Source: Halieaceae bacterium
GTDB lineage: Bacteria > Pseudomonadota > Gammaproteobacteria > Pseudomonadales > Halieaceae
Direction of reading: 5' to 3'
NCBI GenBank assembly: GCA_902547755.1
Contig: CACCPA010000002.1
Span: 1 to 64,000 of the forward strand
DNA length: 64,000 nt
A program made the translations under genes and the position numbers. Of this stretch, positions 1 to 8,152 are shown piece by piece (the stretch's first letter is position 1; every line of letters begins with the position of its first letter). The notes beneath the pieces are model-generated. The model saw nothing but the letters and a program-made list of their open reading frames with translations. It was not told where the DNA came from and did no database searches.

Positions 1-66
1 GCGGGTCATCGGGCGGCGGTGCGTCGGGCGGAGGCTCATCGAGCTCCGGCGGGTCATCGGGCGGCG
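1..66 (+). repeat. Short direct repeat in the Gly/Ser-rich coding region
   Basis: An 18-base unit, gcgggtcatcgggcggcg, occurs at 1-18 and again at 49-66, a spacing of 48 bases (16 codons). It is embedded in other ggc/tca/tcg-rich sequence encoding Gly-Ser runs. The period is a whole number of codons, so expansion or contraction would keep the frame. It may extend left of the window. Confidence 0.7.
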
Positions 67-893
67 CATCGTCTGGCGGTGGCGCCCCGGGTGGCGGAAG
101 CCAGGGAGGCGGCTCCGGCGGCATGGAAAGCGGAGACCCTGGTGGATCGGGCGATGGTGCGATGGCAGGCGGTGACCCAGGATTCGGTGACTCCATTGGC
201 GGCGATCTCTCACTGCCCAGCCTAGTGGATGAAGAGCCGGTCTACACTGCGTCATCGAGTAGTAGCGGCAGCGGTAGTGGTTCGAGCAGTGGCTCCAGCG
301 AGGGGGGTGGTAGCTCATCAAGCAGCGGTTCGAGTGGCACCAACAATGAAAACTCATCGTCAAGCGACTCCACCGGGCAAGTTGCATCTAATGCAGGACA
401 GGCAGGCGGTACGCGCGCGCAAGGTGGTTTAGAGCCTGACTGGGGCGCCACCGACACCATGACAACAGCAGAGCGCGTTGCCGTGCTGGATAGGCAGCTC
501 GAAGAGAGCACAGGCGTATTTGATGCCATTATCCGGGAAGAGCAACGTCAGCAGCGGGAAAGCCAGCGGGAACAAGGCGCAAATACCCAAAGCTCGTCGC
601 AAAGCTCAGATGGCTCGGGAACCGAGACAAGCTCCGGCGGTCGAAATCCTTATGAAGCAGACGATCAAGGTGGATATGGCTCCGTGGGCGGCGGTATGGG
701 TGGCCGCTCCGGAGGGGCACCTGATGCCCCAGCTGTCTACGAGGCACCTGAGGACATTCCATCGGGCAATGATGATGACATTGTTGCGCGCCAGCTTCGC
801 GAGGCTGCGATGCGGGAACCTGATCCCGACATTCGTGAAGCGCTATGGAACGAATACCGAAAGTACAAAGGTATTGAGATACCCGAAGAATGA
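3..893 (+). CDS. Gly/Ser-rich low-complexity protein, 5' end outside the window
   Basis: The frame is open to the left edge, so the true start lies upstream. The visible part begins with about 110 residues dominated by Gly and Ser, with runs such as GGGSSSSSG, then a short helical stretch around TAERVAVLDRQLEEST, another Gly/Ser/Gln-rich linker, and a charged C-terminus containing DIVARQLREAAMREPDPDIR and WNEYRKYKG. The structured C-terminal 40 residues probably carry the conserved function, and the rest looks disordered. No enzyme motif is visible. The stop codon overlaps the start of the next gene by four bases (ATGA), so it belongs to the same operon as the lipoprotein and VWA genes downstream. 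Whether it has a signal peptide or membrane anchor cannot be judged because the N-terminus is missing. I do not recognise a named family. Confidence 0.8.
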   Translation, partial: GSSGGGASGGGSSSSGGSSGGASSGGGAPGGGSQGGGSGGMESGDPGGSGDGAMAGGDPGFGDSIGGDLSLPSLVDEEPVYTASSSSSGSGSGSSSGSSEGGGSSSSSGSSGTNNENSSSSDSTGQVASNAGQAGGTRAQGGLEPDWGATDTMTTAERVAVLDRQLEESTGVFDAIIREEQRQQRESQREQGANTQSSSQSSDGSGTETSSGGRNPYEADDQGGYGSVGGGMGGRSGGAPDAPAVYEAPEDIPSGNDDDIVARQLREAAMREPDPDIREALWNEYRKYKGIEIPEE

Positions 894-2080
894 TTAATCG
901 TCTTACGACACTGCTGACTCTGCTGGCATTACTCAGCGGTTGTGTTACCGAGACCGTAAAAACAACGGCAGTGCCAACACTAAGCACCTACGAGACCTCA
1001 CTCCCCAGTGATGAGGTGCTAGATATTGCGGTGGTAGTTTTTGATCCGGGCATCGCGGACATAGACCCTGAAGAAGGCATCTATCCCGAAATTAGGCGCG
1101 CTGAGGCGACGTTTATGGCGCGCGAACTCGCTCTCGTATTGGATGATCAAGGCGTTTGGGGGGCTAGTCGGGTTGTGCCCTCCTCCGAGCACATCACCGA
1201 TGTCCTAGTCACGGGGGCAATAGAGCAGTCAGATGGAGAGGCACTCTCCCTAGCGATAAGGGCGGTAGATACTCAGGGACGTATCTGGCTCGATAAACAG
1301 TACGCCGGGACGACCAGTCGGTATGCCTATCAGCAGACCCAGCGGGTCAAGAAAGATCCGTTTCTCGCTGTTTACAGGGATATCGCTAACGACTTAATTG
1401 CGGTCTTCAAATCGTTAGCGCGCAGTGATCGGCTGGCAATCAGGAATGTATCCAAGCTGAGGTTTGCCCAGAGCTTTGCGCCCGAGGCCTTCGAAGGCTA
1501 TCTCAGTGACGGCGAGGGCGCGCTGACGCGCGCGGTCCGTCTACCGGCAGAGAGTGACCCCATGATGGCCCGTATCGGTGCCATTCAGCAGCGCAACCAT
1601 ATCTTCGTCGATACGCTCCAAGGCCACTACGATAACTTCTCTGGCTCGATGGATGGCCCCTATAACGAATGGCGTCGCTTGAGCTATGAGGAAACAGTCG
1701 CACTGCGTGAGCTTGAGAACGAGGCACAGACCCAGTTAATCATGGGTGGGATTTCTTTATTGGCCGGTATCGCGGCAGCCACTTCCGACGATCGCAATGT
1801 GAGAACCGCGGGCGCCGTTGGAATTTACGCGGGCGGTGGTCTGATCAAGAGCGGCCTCGAACGCAGGGCCGAAGCCAATATTCACTCACTGGCACTCGAG
1901 GAGTTAGGGCAGTCATTGGAGGCTGAAATCACGCCACAAGTCATCGAGTTAGAAGACAGAACTATCCAGCTTTCAGGTACGATTGAGGATCAATACGGTC
2001 AGTGGCGAGAGATTCTAAGCGATATCTACGCCGCCGAAATTGCTGAGCTTCCAACCGAGTTAAGCCAGCCCTCTCCATAA
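890..2080 (+). CDS. Predicted outer-membrane lipoprotein of the VWA/ExbB-like cluster
   Basis: A 396-residue protein starting with a lipoprotein signal: a short N-region, a hydrophobic stretch LTTLLTLLALLSG, and a lipobox LLSGC with the cysteine near residue 18. The mature part has a predicted alpha/beta segment (VLDIAVVVFDPG, then DVLVTGAIEQSDGEALSLAIRAVD) that resembles periplasmic lipoproteins measuring envelope components. A Gly/Ala-rich hydrophobic segment LIMGGISLLAGIAAAT lies near residues 284-300. I do not recognise a named family. The ATG overlaps the upstream stop by four bases and the next gene starts 17 bases downstream, so it is co-transcribed with the cluster. The residue after the lipobox Cys is Val, not Asp, which does not predict inner-membrane retention, so an outer-membrane location is inferred. 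Confidence 0.85.
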   Translation: MINRLTTLLTLLALLSGCVTETVKTTAVPTLSTYETSLPSDEVLDIAVVVFDPGIADIDPEEGIYPEIRRAEATFMARELALVLDDQGVWGASRVVPSSEHITDVLVTGAIEQSDGEALSLAIRAVDTQGRIWLDKQYAGTTSRYAYQQTQRVKKDPFLAVYRDIANDLIAVFKSLARSDRLAIRNVSKLRFAQSFAPEAFEGYLSDGEGALTRAVRLPAESDPMMARIGAIQQRNHIFVDTLQGHYDNFSGSMDGPYNEWRRLSYEETVALRELENEAQTQLIMGGISLLAGIAAATSDDRNVRTAGAVGIYAGGGLIKSGLERRAEANIHSLALEELGQSLEAEITPQVIELEDRTIQLSGTIEDQYGQWREILSDIYAAEIAELPTELSQPSP

Positions 2081-2097
2081 ACGAGTCTTGCCGATAG

Positions 2098-3642
2098 ATG
2101 ACAGACGATAGCAAAGACGCTTTGCGCGCAGCGTCCTTTGAACCGAGAGCCGCCACTCATAGTACCCAAGAGGTTTCCGATACTCCTCGCCCCGTAGGCA
2201 CATGGGTAGCGCTAGCAACAGGTGCGGTGTTGCTCGGGTTTGTAGTCTTCATTTTGCCTCAGTTTGCCCCTACACCTGACAGTCAGTCTTCAGCTGCACC
2301 AAGCACTATTTCGGAAGACGCGCAAACGGCGCCTGCATCATCGACCAGTGCAGCGCAGGAGAATGCCTCGGAACGAAGCCCATTTGCGGAAGCGCAGCTG
2401 GCCAAATTCAGGCGCTCAGCGCAGGAAGCACTGCAATCATTGTTGGAGACACAGTCTCGACTCGAGTCGCGCGGTGTTGATCAATGGGCCGCTGATGACT
2501 TTTTAGCCGCTAGTGCCGTCGCTTTAGAAGGTGATTCCTTATACCGAGCACAAGATTTTGATGCGGCCGAAGCTCTGTATCAGCAGGCACTTGATTCGTT
2601 GAACGGCCTCGAAGCAAGGCTAAGCGGCGAAATCGATAGGAGGCTGGCGTTGCTACTCGACGCGATCGAGTCAGGCGATGAAGCCACAGCAGGCACTATC
2701 GCTCCGTTGCTTCAACAAATGGCGCCTGATAGCGATGCAGTGTTCGATGCTGTCGAACGCGTACCCCTCATGCCGGCCATTACAGAGCTCGAAACAGCCG
2801 CGAAGGCAAGCTTCGAGCAAGGTCGTTTGAGTAGTGCGGTATCTCAAGTCGGTGAGGCTTTGGGGCTCGACCCAGCACACCAGCGTTTGGCAAAGGTAGC
2901 TCGGCAGTACAAGTCGGCACTAACCCAGCAGCGTTTTGAAGATGCCATGACGAAAGGTTTCGCGTTATTGAGTGACAATGATTTCGCTGGCGCACGGGCT
3001 TCCTTTCAGTCGGCAAGAAATATTCTTCCCGCCGCTGATGGTCCGAAGGCGGCGCTGGCACAGCTCGGAGAGGCAGAGACCTTATCGCGCCTCAATGACT
3101 TACTTAGTCAGGCCGCTGATCTTGCGGCAAAGGAGCAGTGGGCGAAGACAGTCGAGGTTTTAGAGGCGGCGCTCGCCATTGATGCCAGTCTTGTTGAAGC
3201 GTCAGACGGCCTTAATCAAGCCCGACCGTTGGCAGAGCTCTTTGCAAAACTCGATACGATCGTCGAACAGCAAGCGCGGCTGGTTGATCCCGTTGTACTC
3301 AGCGAGGCGCAACTTTCTCTGTCAGAGGCCGAGGCCGCGCTGGCAGCGAGCGCCCAAACATCGCCTGTGCTCAAAGACAAAGTAGCGGCGGTTCGATCGG
3401 CAGTGGCTACGGCCAGTACACCGCTACCAGTGGTCATCACCTCCGATGGTCTGACGGAGATAACCATCAAGCGTGTTGCCCGCCTGGGTCCCGTCTCATC
3501 AAGAACAGTCTCGCTACGGCCCGGCCAATATCAATTTCTGGGTAGCCGCGACGGTTACCGAGACGTGTTGATCACTGCCAGTATCAACGCCACATCCGAT
3601 AATCGTATTGACGTTCGATGCGAGGAGGCGATCATTCGCTAA
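2098..3642 (+). CDS. Membrane-anchored periplasmic helical-repeat protein
   Basis: A 514-residue protein. Residues 1-32 are hydrophilic and presumably cytoplasmic. Residues about 33-54 form a single transmembrane helix (TWVALATGAVLLGFVVFIL), and the remainder is predicted periplasmic. The body from about 95 to 440 is strongly helical and alanine-rich, with TPR-like units such as DFDAAEALYQQALDSLNGL, QGRLSSAVSQVGEALGLDP and NDFAGARASFQSARNILPA. The last 70 residues switch to beta character (PVVITSDGLTEITI, SLRPGQYQFLGSRDGYRDV), which resembles a PEGA-type module like those in the next gene. It ends with TAA overlapping the next ATG by one base (TAATG), implying translational coupling. A scaffold role in the envelope complex is inferred from architecture and context only. 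Confidence 0.85.
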   Translation: MTDDSKDALRAASFEPRAATHSTQEVSDTPRPVGTWVALATGAVLLGFVVFILPQFAPTPDSQSSAAPSTISEDAQTAPASSTSAAQENASERSPFAEAQLAKFRRSAQEALQSLLETQSRLESRGVDQWAADDFLAASAVALEGDSLYRAQDFDAAEALYQQALDSLNGLEARLSGEIDRRLALLLDAIESGDEATAGTIAPLLQQMAPDSDAVFDAVERVPLMPAITELETAAKASFEQGRLSSAVSQVGEALGLDPAHQRLAKVARQYKSALTQQRFEDAMTKGFALLSDNDFAGARASFQSARNILPAADGPKAALAQLGEAETLSRLNDLLSQAADLAAKEQWAKTVEVLEAALAIDASLVEASDGLNQARPLAELFAKLDTIVEQQARLVDPVVLSEAQLSLSEAEAALAASAQTSPVLKDKVAAVRSAVATASTPLPVVITSDGLTEITIKRVARLGPVSSRTVSLRPGQYQFLGSRDGYRDVLITASINATSDNRIDVRCEEAIIR

Positions 3643-5723
3643 TGTCTAACGAGCGCAACCCATCCGAGTCTTTATCACCCACTGCATTTCAACCTCGCAG
3701 TGAAACGACAGTGGCGACAACCCGACGCATAACGCCAGCCGCCACATTACTGGTCGTAGCGGGCTTGGTCATCGCCTATGTCCTGTTCTTCTTGCTTACG
3801 GCTAGATCGGTATCAGTCACTGTGGAGTCAGAAACGACACCTACTATCGACATCTCGGGACTGCATTTACCCTTCGGTGAGCGTTTCCTGATGAGACCCG
3901 GCTCCTATGAACTCAATGTCACCGCAGAGGGATATCAGACCTACACCGGGTCTTTACGCGTAGACGATGCCGAGGTGCAGACACGGGCAGTGGTGTTAAC
4001 GCCTCTGCCCGGGACATTGATTATCGAGTCCATACCGCCATCAGCGACTGTGTCATTGAGCGGGACCGTAATCGGCGTCACGCCCTTGACCATCGATGAG
4101 ATAGACGCGGGCGAGGTAACTGTGAACTTGGTGGCCGAGCGTTATCTCCCCTATGAGACCACTATTGAGGTGACGGGAAGAACCCAAACACAGCGGTTCT
4201 CTGCCAACCTGACTCCGGGCTGGGCCCGAGTATCTGTGGAAACCATTCCTACCGAGGTCTCAGTAAGCATTGATCAGCAGAACGTTGATTGGTCGGCGGT
4301 CACATCCAGCAAACAAGTACTCGAAGTCATGCAAGGAGCGCGCGAAATCACTTTCAGTGCGCCGGGCTATATCGACGAGCTGGTCGAGCTAAAGACCGTC
4401 GCTGATACCGATGTCGACCTCGGTACTATCGAACTCACACCGGCGGCGGGGATACTTCGTTTAACTTCTGTCCCGGCGGGCGCTGTTGTCACCCGCGATG
4501 GTCGCTTTGTCGGCGCCACTCCAACTGACGTGACTATGGAACCCGCGGCACGACATCGCATCGAGCTAAGACGGGCGGGCTACTTACCCGAATCATTTAG
4601 CCTCTCGCTGGAAAAGGGTGCGAGCGTAGACCGACAAGTCGTTTTGTCGCCAGCACTTGGCGAAGTCGATATTCAGGTGACCCCCCGCAATGCCACCATT
4701 CAGGTCAATGGCGATGACCGCGGTAAGGGAAGCCAGATACTGGCCTTACCCGGTGTAGAGCAAGTAATCACCATCAGAGCGCCTGGGTATGCAAGTGTGG
4801 AACGACGGGTCACGCCGCGAGCAGGACTGAAACAGCGGATTAATGTGGCGCTGCTCACTGAAGAAGAGGCGAGAAAGGCCGCCATCAAGCCGGAGATCAC
4901 CAGCTCGGTGGGCCAAACATTGGTCTTAATCGATCCTCAGGTGAGTCCAGTCAACCAGTTCACTATGGGCGCTCCTAGACGCGATGCGGGACGAGGTGCC
5001 AACGAAGTCGAGCGACCTGTGCGTCTGACACGTGCGTTTTACATGGCGACCACCGAAGTTACGAATGCGCAGTTCCGCCAATTCACACAGAATCATGAGT
5101 CAGGACAGGCGGGAGGTAAGAGCCTAAACCGCGAACACCAACCCGCCGTGCAGCTCTCTTGGCAGCAGGCCGCCAGCTTCTGTAATTGGCTAAGCGCGCG
5201 CGAGGGGTTGCCGCTCTTTTATACCGAGCGCGATGGCATCGTCACGGGATTTGACAGCGCTTCTACCGGATACCGTCTTCCGACTGAGGCTGAGTGGGCG
5301 TTCGCTACCCGGGTACAAGGCGAAGACATCTGGCGATTTTCCTGGGGCGAAGCCTGGCCACCCGAAGATGGAAGTGCCAACCTTGCCGACGCCTCTTCCG
5401 CACTGGTCACAGGGCGTATCCTCAATGGTTACACTGACAACGTTGTGGTTAGCGCCGAGGTCGGAAAGTTTCCGCCCAACCCGAGAGGTCTATACGATAT
5501 GGGTGGTAATGTCGCTGAGTGGGTGAATGACGTGTATCGAATACCCGTGCCCAGTGAGGCGATCGAAGGGGATCCGCTAGGGGACCGTCAGGGCGATAAC
5601 TACACGATTAGGGGCGCCAGTTGGAGCTTGAGCCGTTTGCGAGAGCTTCGACTGACCTACCGTGATTATGGTGAGCGTGGGCGTGATGACGTTGGATTTA
5701 GGGTGGCCAGGTATGCAGAGTAA
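3642..5723 (+). CDS. PEGA-repeat protein with C-terminal formylglycine-generating-enzyme-like domain
   Basis: A 693-residue protein from the ATG that overlaps the upstream stop (TAATG); an in-frame ATG 24 bases earlier is less likely. One transmembrane helix at about 32-53 is followed by a periplasmic region with four or five PEGA-type repeats, recognisable by recurring units such as GTLIIESIPPSATVSLSG, ILRLTSVPAGAVVTRDGRFV and VDIQVTPRNATIQVNG, each ending in a GY or RYLP turn. From about residue 425 there is an FGE/SUMF1 fold: FTMGAPRR, ATTEVTNAQFRQF, PAVQLSWQQAASFCNWLS, YRLPTEAEWAFA, YDMGGNVAEWVND, GFRVAR. The segment that carries the two catalytic cysteines in true FGE reads GASWSLSRLRELRLTYR here and has none, so sulfatase maturation is unlikely. 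A structural or ligand-binding use of the fold is inferred. Confidence 0.9.
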   Translation: MSNERNPSESLSPTAFQPRSETTVATTRRITPAATLLVVAGLVIAYVLFFLLTARSVSVTVESETTPTIDISGLHLPFGERFLMRPGSYELNVTAEGYQTYTGSLRVDDAEVQTRAVVLTPLPGTLIIESIPPSATVSLSGTVIGVTPLTIDEIDAGEVTVNLVAERYLPYETTIEVTGRTQTQRFSANLTPGWARVSVETIPTEVSVSIDQQNVDWSAVTSSKQVLEVMQGAREITFSAPGYIDELVELKTVADTDVDLGTIELTPAAGILRLTSVPAGAVVTRDGRFVGATPTDVTMEPAARHRIELRRAGYLPESFSLSLEKGASVDRQVVLSPALGEVDIQVTPRNATIQVNGDDRGKGSQILALPGVEQVITIRAPGYASVERRVTPRAGLKQRINVALLTEEEARKAAIKPEITSSVGQTLVLIDPQVSPVNQFTMGAPRRDAGRGANEVERPVRLTRAFYMATTEVTNAQFRQFTQNHESGQAGGKSLNREHQPAVQLSWQQAASFCNWLSAREGLPLFYTERDGIVTGFDSASTGYRLPTEAEWAFATRVQGEDIWRFSWGEAWPPEDGSANLADASSALVTGRILNGYTDNVVVSAEVGKFPPNPRGLYDMGGNVAEWVNDVYRIPVPSEAIEGDPLGDRQGDNYTIRGASWSLSRLRELRLTYRDYGERGRDDVGFRVARYAE

Positions 5724-6057
5724 ATTTTGGGTTGGCGTGTTCTCATTTGTGGGTCTTGCACTCGTTGCCTTCGCGCAGGATGAAGGTACCAACGCTACGG
5801 CAACTAAGGCCGGAGCAACTCAAGCCGCACCCGCTTCTAATGGCGCCGACCCCACTACCGAGGGTAATACAGACACTACGGAAACGGCTTTGGTTAGTAT
5901 TGCAGGCGCTGTTATCGATAGCGTTGGTGGCACCCAACCGGAGGCAGCTGACCGAAACTCGGAAGAACCGGCCTCGTCGGAAACAGCGGATGACAACTAC
6001 ACTCCCACTGAGCGGATTAGCGAAGATCGATCCGTGTCTTTTCCGGTCGATATCTAA
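5713..6057 (+). CDS. Small secreted, probably disordered protein
   Basis: A 114-residue protein. I chose the ATG at 5713, which overlaps the end of the PEGA/FGE gene by 11 bases, because the sequence from there is a clean signal peptide: QSKFWVGVFSFVGLALVAFA followed by QDEG, with a type I cleavage site after AFA. The mature part is about 90 residues rich in Ala, Thr, Glu, Asp, Ser and Gly with only one hydrophobic patch (ALVSIAGAVIDSVGG). It looks acidic and largely unstructured. No family is recognised. The position between the PEGA/FGE gene and the ExbB-like gene suggests a periplasmic accessory component, which is inference. Confidence 0.7.
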   Translation: MQSKFWVGVFSFVGLALVAFAQDEGTNATATKAGATQAAPASNGADPTTEGNTDTTETALVSIAGAVIDSVGGTQPEAADRNSEEPASSETADDNYTPTERISEDRSVSFPVDI

Positions 6058-6068
6058 GGGGAATGCGC

Positions 6069-6872
6069 ATGTCTAAACCGAGAATCCCGTCAGAGTTTGC
6101 ATTCCAGGTCCTAGCATTACTCGCGGCCGTCATCGTCGTGCATGCCTTTTACGTGGGTTTGATCCGACCCTCTGCCGACGCTCAGTTGGCGGCACAAGCC
6201 GCCCTGCAAGCATCAGGAGCCGCCTTCGTACCCGAGCGATCAATCTACGTTGTCATTCGTGATTTTGAGCAGGAGGCCTGTTTCATCCTGATGATCTGGG
6301 CACTGGTGATCATGGGTCTCAAAGCATGGACGACGCGACAGGAAGCGACCATGCTCGAGCGCAACCTCATTCAGGTCACCGAGGGCACGACGCTCCTACC
6401 CCAAGATGCAAGAAATTACGCTCGCGGCATCGAAGCACTCCCGGAAACAGAGCAGGAACTGCTGTTACCACGCACACTGCTCAATGCTCTCAGCCGCTTC
6501 TCGACGACAGCGAGCATCCCTGCCGTCTCCGAGGCAGTGCGCGAACAATGCGACATTGAGGCCGACAAGCTCGACTCCGAATTATCGATGGTTCGCTACA
6601 TCAGTTGGGCCATCCCGTCGATCGGGTTTATTGGCACCGTGCGCGGCATCGGTGATGCACTTGGGCAAGCCTATAAGGCGGTTGAAGGCGATATTTCAGG
6701 TGTGACGGTAAGCCTCGGCGTCGCCTTTAACAGCACCTTCGTGGCGCTGGTCTTATCCATTGTCATCATGTTTGCGCTACATCAATTGCAGCTATCTCAG
6801 GAGCGACTGGTACTCAGTACCCAGCGTTACGTGGATAAGAAGCTTATTCGACATCTGGCGGCGCCTAAATGA
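6069..6872 (+). CDS. MotA/TolQ/ExbB-family proton channel protein
   Basis: A 267-residue protein. The ATG at 6069 is preferred over the in-frame ATG at 6063 because the purine-rich aagggg ends seven bases before it. Hydrophobic helices lie near residues 7-30 (VLALLAAVIVVHAFYVGLI) and 75-93 (CFILMIWALVIMGLKAW). A later pair carries the family signature: SWAIPSIGFIGTVRGIGDAL followed by the VSLGVAFNSTFVALVLSIVI helix. This matches the conserved channel-forming region of TolQ/ExbB/MotA, which conducts protons with an ExbD/TolR/MotB partner. The stop overlaps the next gene by four bases (ATGA). No classical ExbD, TolR or MotB gene is present, and the two membrane-anchored VWA proteins downstream are the obvious candidate partners. 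Confidence 0.88.
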   Translation: MSKPRIPSEFAFQVLALLAAVIVVHAFYVGLIRPSADAQLAAQAALQASGAAFVPERSIYVVIRDFEQEACFILMIWALVIMGLKAWTTRQEATMLERNLIQVTEGTTLLPQDARNYARGIEALPETEQELLLPRTLLNALSRFSTTASIPAVSEAVREQCDIEADKLDSELSMVRYISWAIPSIGFIGTVRGIGDALGQAYKAVEGDISGVTVSLGVAFNSTFVALVLSIVIMFALHQLQLSQERLVLSTQRYVDKKLIRHLAAPK

Positions 6873-8149
6873 GTCGCGCCTTTCTTGATCTGACGGATGC
6901 CAGCCTGACACTCAGCGTCGGCCAGCAGATCGTTCGATCTCCGGGTATTGTCCTATCTCAGGCAAATGACTTCCTTTTCGGCGACGGGGCCTTCGCGCAA
7001 CTCAAACGCAGACCCTTGGACGTGCGAACGGACATGCTCAGTCAGCTTGCTACCACGCCACTCGGCAGCACATTTGGCAACGCGCGTCACACGGCCGATT
7101 TAGTCTATGAACACCTCAAAGGCCTGTTCGAATCGAGCGATGGGGTGAATAACCTTTGCCTTATCGCACCTGGAAACCTTGAGCAGCCCCAACTGGAGTT
7201 GCTTCTGGGTATCTTGAGCTCGCTGGGAGTAAACCCCAGTGCAGTCGTCGACAGAGCGCTTCTCGCACACCCCGCGGAACTAGGCTCGGGCCTCAACCTA
7301 AACTTGCAATGGCGACAACTCGTCGTGAGCGAGGTCACTGTTGACGCCAATCTCTGTCAGGTCGACAAGATCACAGCTGTACCAGGCCTTGGCTATCTCG
7401 ATTTACTGGAACTATGCCTTGAGGAATGCGCTGATGCCTGCGTCGATCAAACACGCTTCGATCCGCGGCGAAGTGCTGAATCCGAGCAAACCCTGCTCGA
7501 TGCTCTCCCAGGCGTTCTTGCAGCACTCAAAGATCGCCCCGAAGTCTCAGTTGAGCTCGGGACAACATCATTCAAAGTCTCGAGAAGTCGTCTTGAGAAA
7601 GCAGGGCAAAAAATCACGTCGGCCATCAATGCGAAAGCAGGAGCGCTGAGCATCGACGAATCGCTATCGGTCTTTCCGGGCATCGCATTCGATGCAGTTG
7701 CCTCTATCGATTCCCTAACAGCCACCGGAGAGGATCTATTACTCGATCACTCAGATGATCAGCCGCTGACCCGCATTTCCAAACGACGGACAGCCAGCGC
7801 TGTAACACCAGCTGATGAATCAGCCGACACATCGGCAAGTGGCGACGCCATGACCGCGCCTGCCGCGAGCGACAAGATCGACAAAACGATGGTGACGGCA
7901 AGCGCTGTCCAAGGTGCGCAGCCTACGCACGTCCTTATCGACGCTGTCGCGCATCGCATTGCAGATACAGATGAGCAGGGCCTTGGCTTTGGCGTAATTA
8001 AGCGCGACGGTGTTCCCTGCATTGACGAGGCACTGCGCGACCAAATCAATGTCTTGTCGGTCTCCGGTTCGCATGATCGGCTCACGGTCGGCAGTCGTTT
8101 GTATCGTAACGACGGCAAAGAAGCCGTGCTCATTATCGTTGAGTCGTAA
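6869..8149 (+). CDS. Predicted actin/Hsp70-fold protein with C-terminal beta domain
   Basis: A 426-residue protein without signal peptide or membrane helix, so probably cytoplasmic. The first 270 residues look like a diverged actin/Hsp70 ATPase fold: AFLDLTDASLTLS near the start resembles a phosphate-1 strand, and LCLIAPGNLEQPQLELLLG with the Gly-rich GLGYLDLLELCLEEC and FDPRRSAESEQTLLDALPG resemble regions seen in Hsp70-like proteins. This is pattern recognition without alignment. Residues about 285-330 are an Ala/Ser/Asp-rich linker, and the last 80 residues form a separate compact domain with QINVLSVSGSHDRLTVGSRL. The start overlaps the channel gene's stop by four bases. It could be the cytoplasmic ATP-dependent regulator or assembly factor of the membrane complex. 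An unknown family remains possible. Confidence 0.75.
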   Translation: MSRAFLDLTDASLTLSVGQQIVRSPGIVLSQANDFLFGDGAFAQLKRRPLDVRTDMLSQLATTPLGSTFGNARHTADLVYEHLKGLFESSDGVNNLCLIAPGNLEQPQLELLLGILSSLGVNPSAVVDRALLAHPAELGSGLNLNLQWRQLVVSEVTVDANLCQVDKITAVPGLGYLDLLELCLEECADACVDQTRFDPRRSAESEQTLLDALPGVLAALKDRPEVSVELGTTSFKVSRSRLEKAGQKITSAINAKAGALSIDESLSVFPGIAFDAVASIDSLTATGEDLLLDHSDDQPLTRISKRRTASAVTPADESADTSASGDAMTAPAASDKIDKTMVTASAVQGAQPTHVLIDAVAHRIADTDEQGLGFGVIKRDGVPCIDEALRDQINVLSVSGSHDRLTVGSRLYRNDGKEAVLIIVES

Positions 8150-8152
8150 TCC

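Noticed and set aside
242-529. Long antisense open frame within the Gly/Ser-rich region
   Set aside because: It is a by-product of the repeated ggc/tca/agc codons on the plus strand and has only Leu/Pro/Ser low complexity.
3642-5723. Active sulfatase-modifying enzyme
   Set aside because: The catalytic cysteine pair is missing and no sulfatase gene is nearby.
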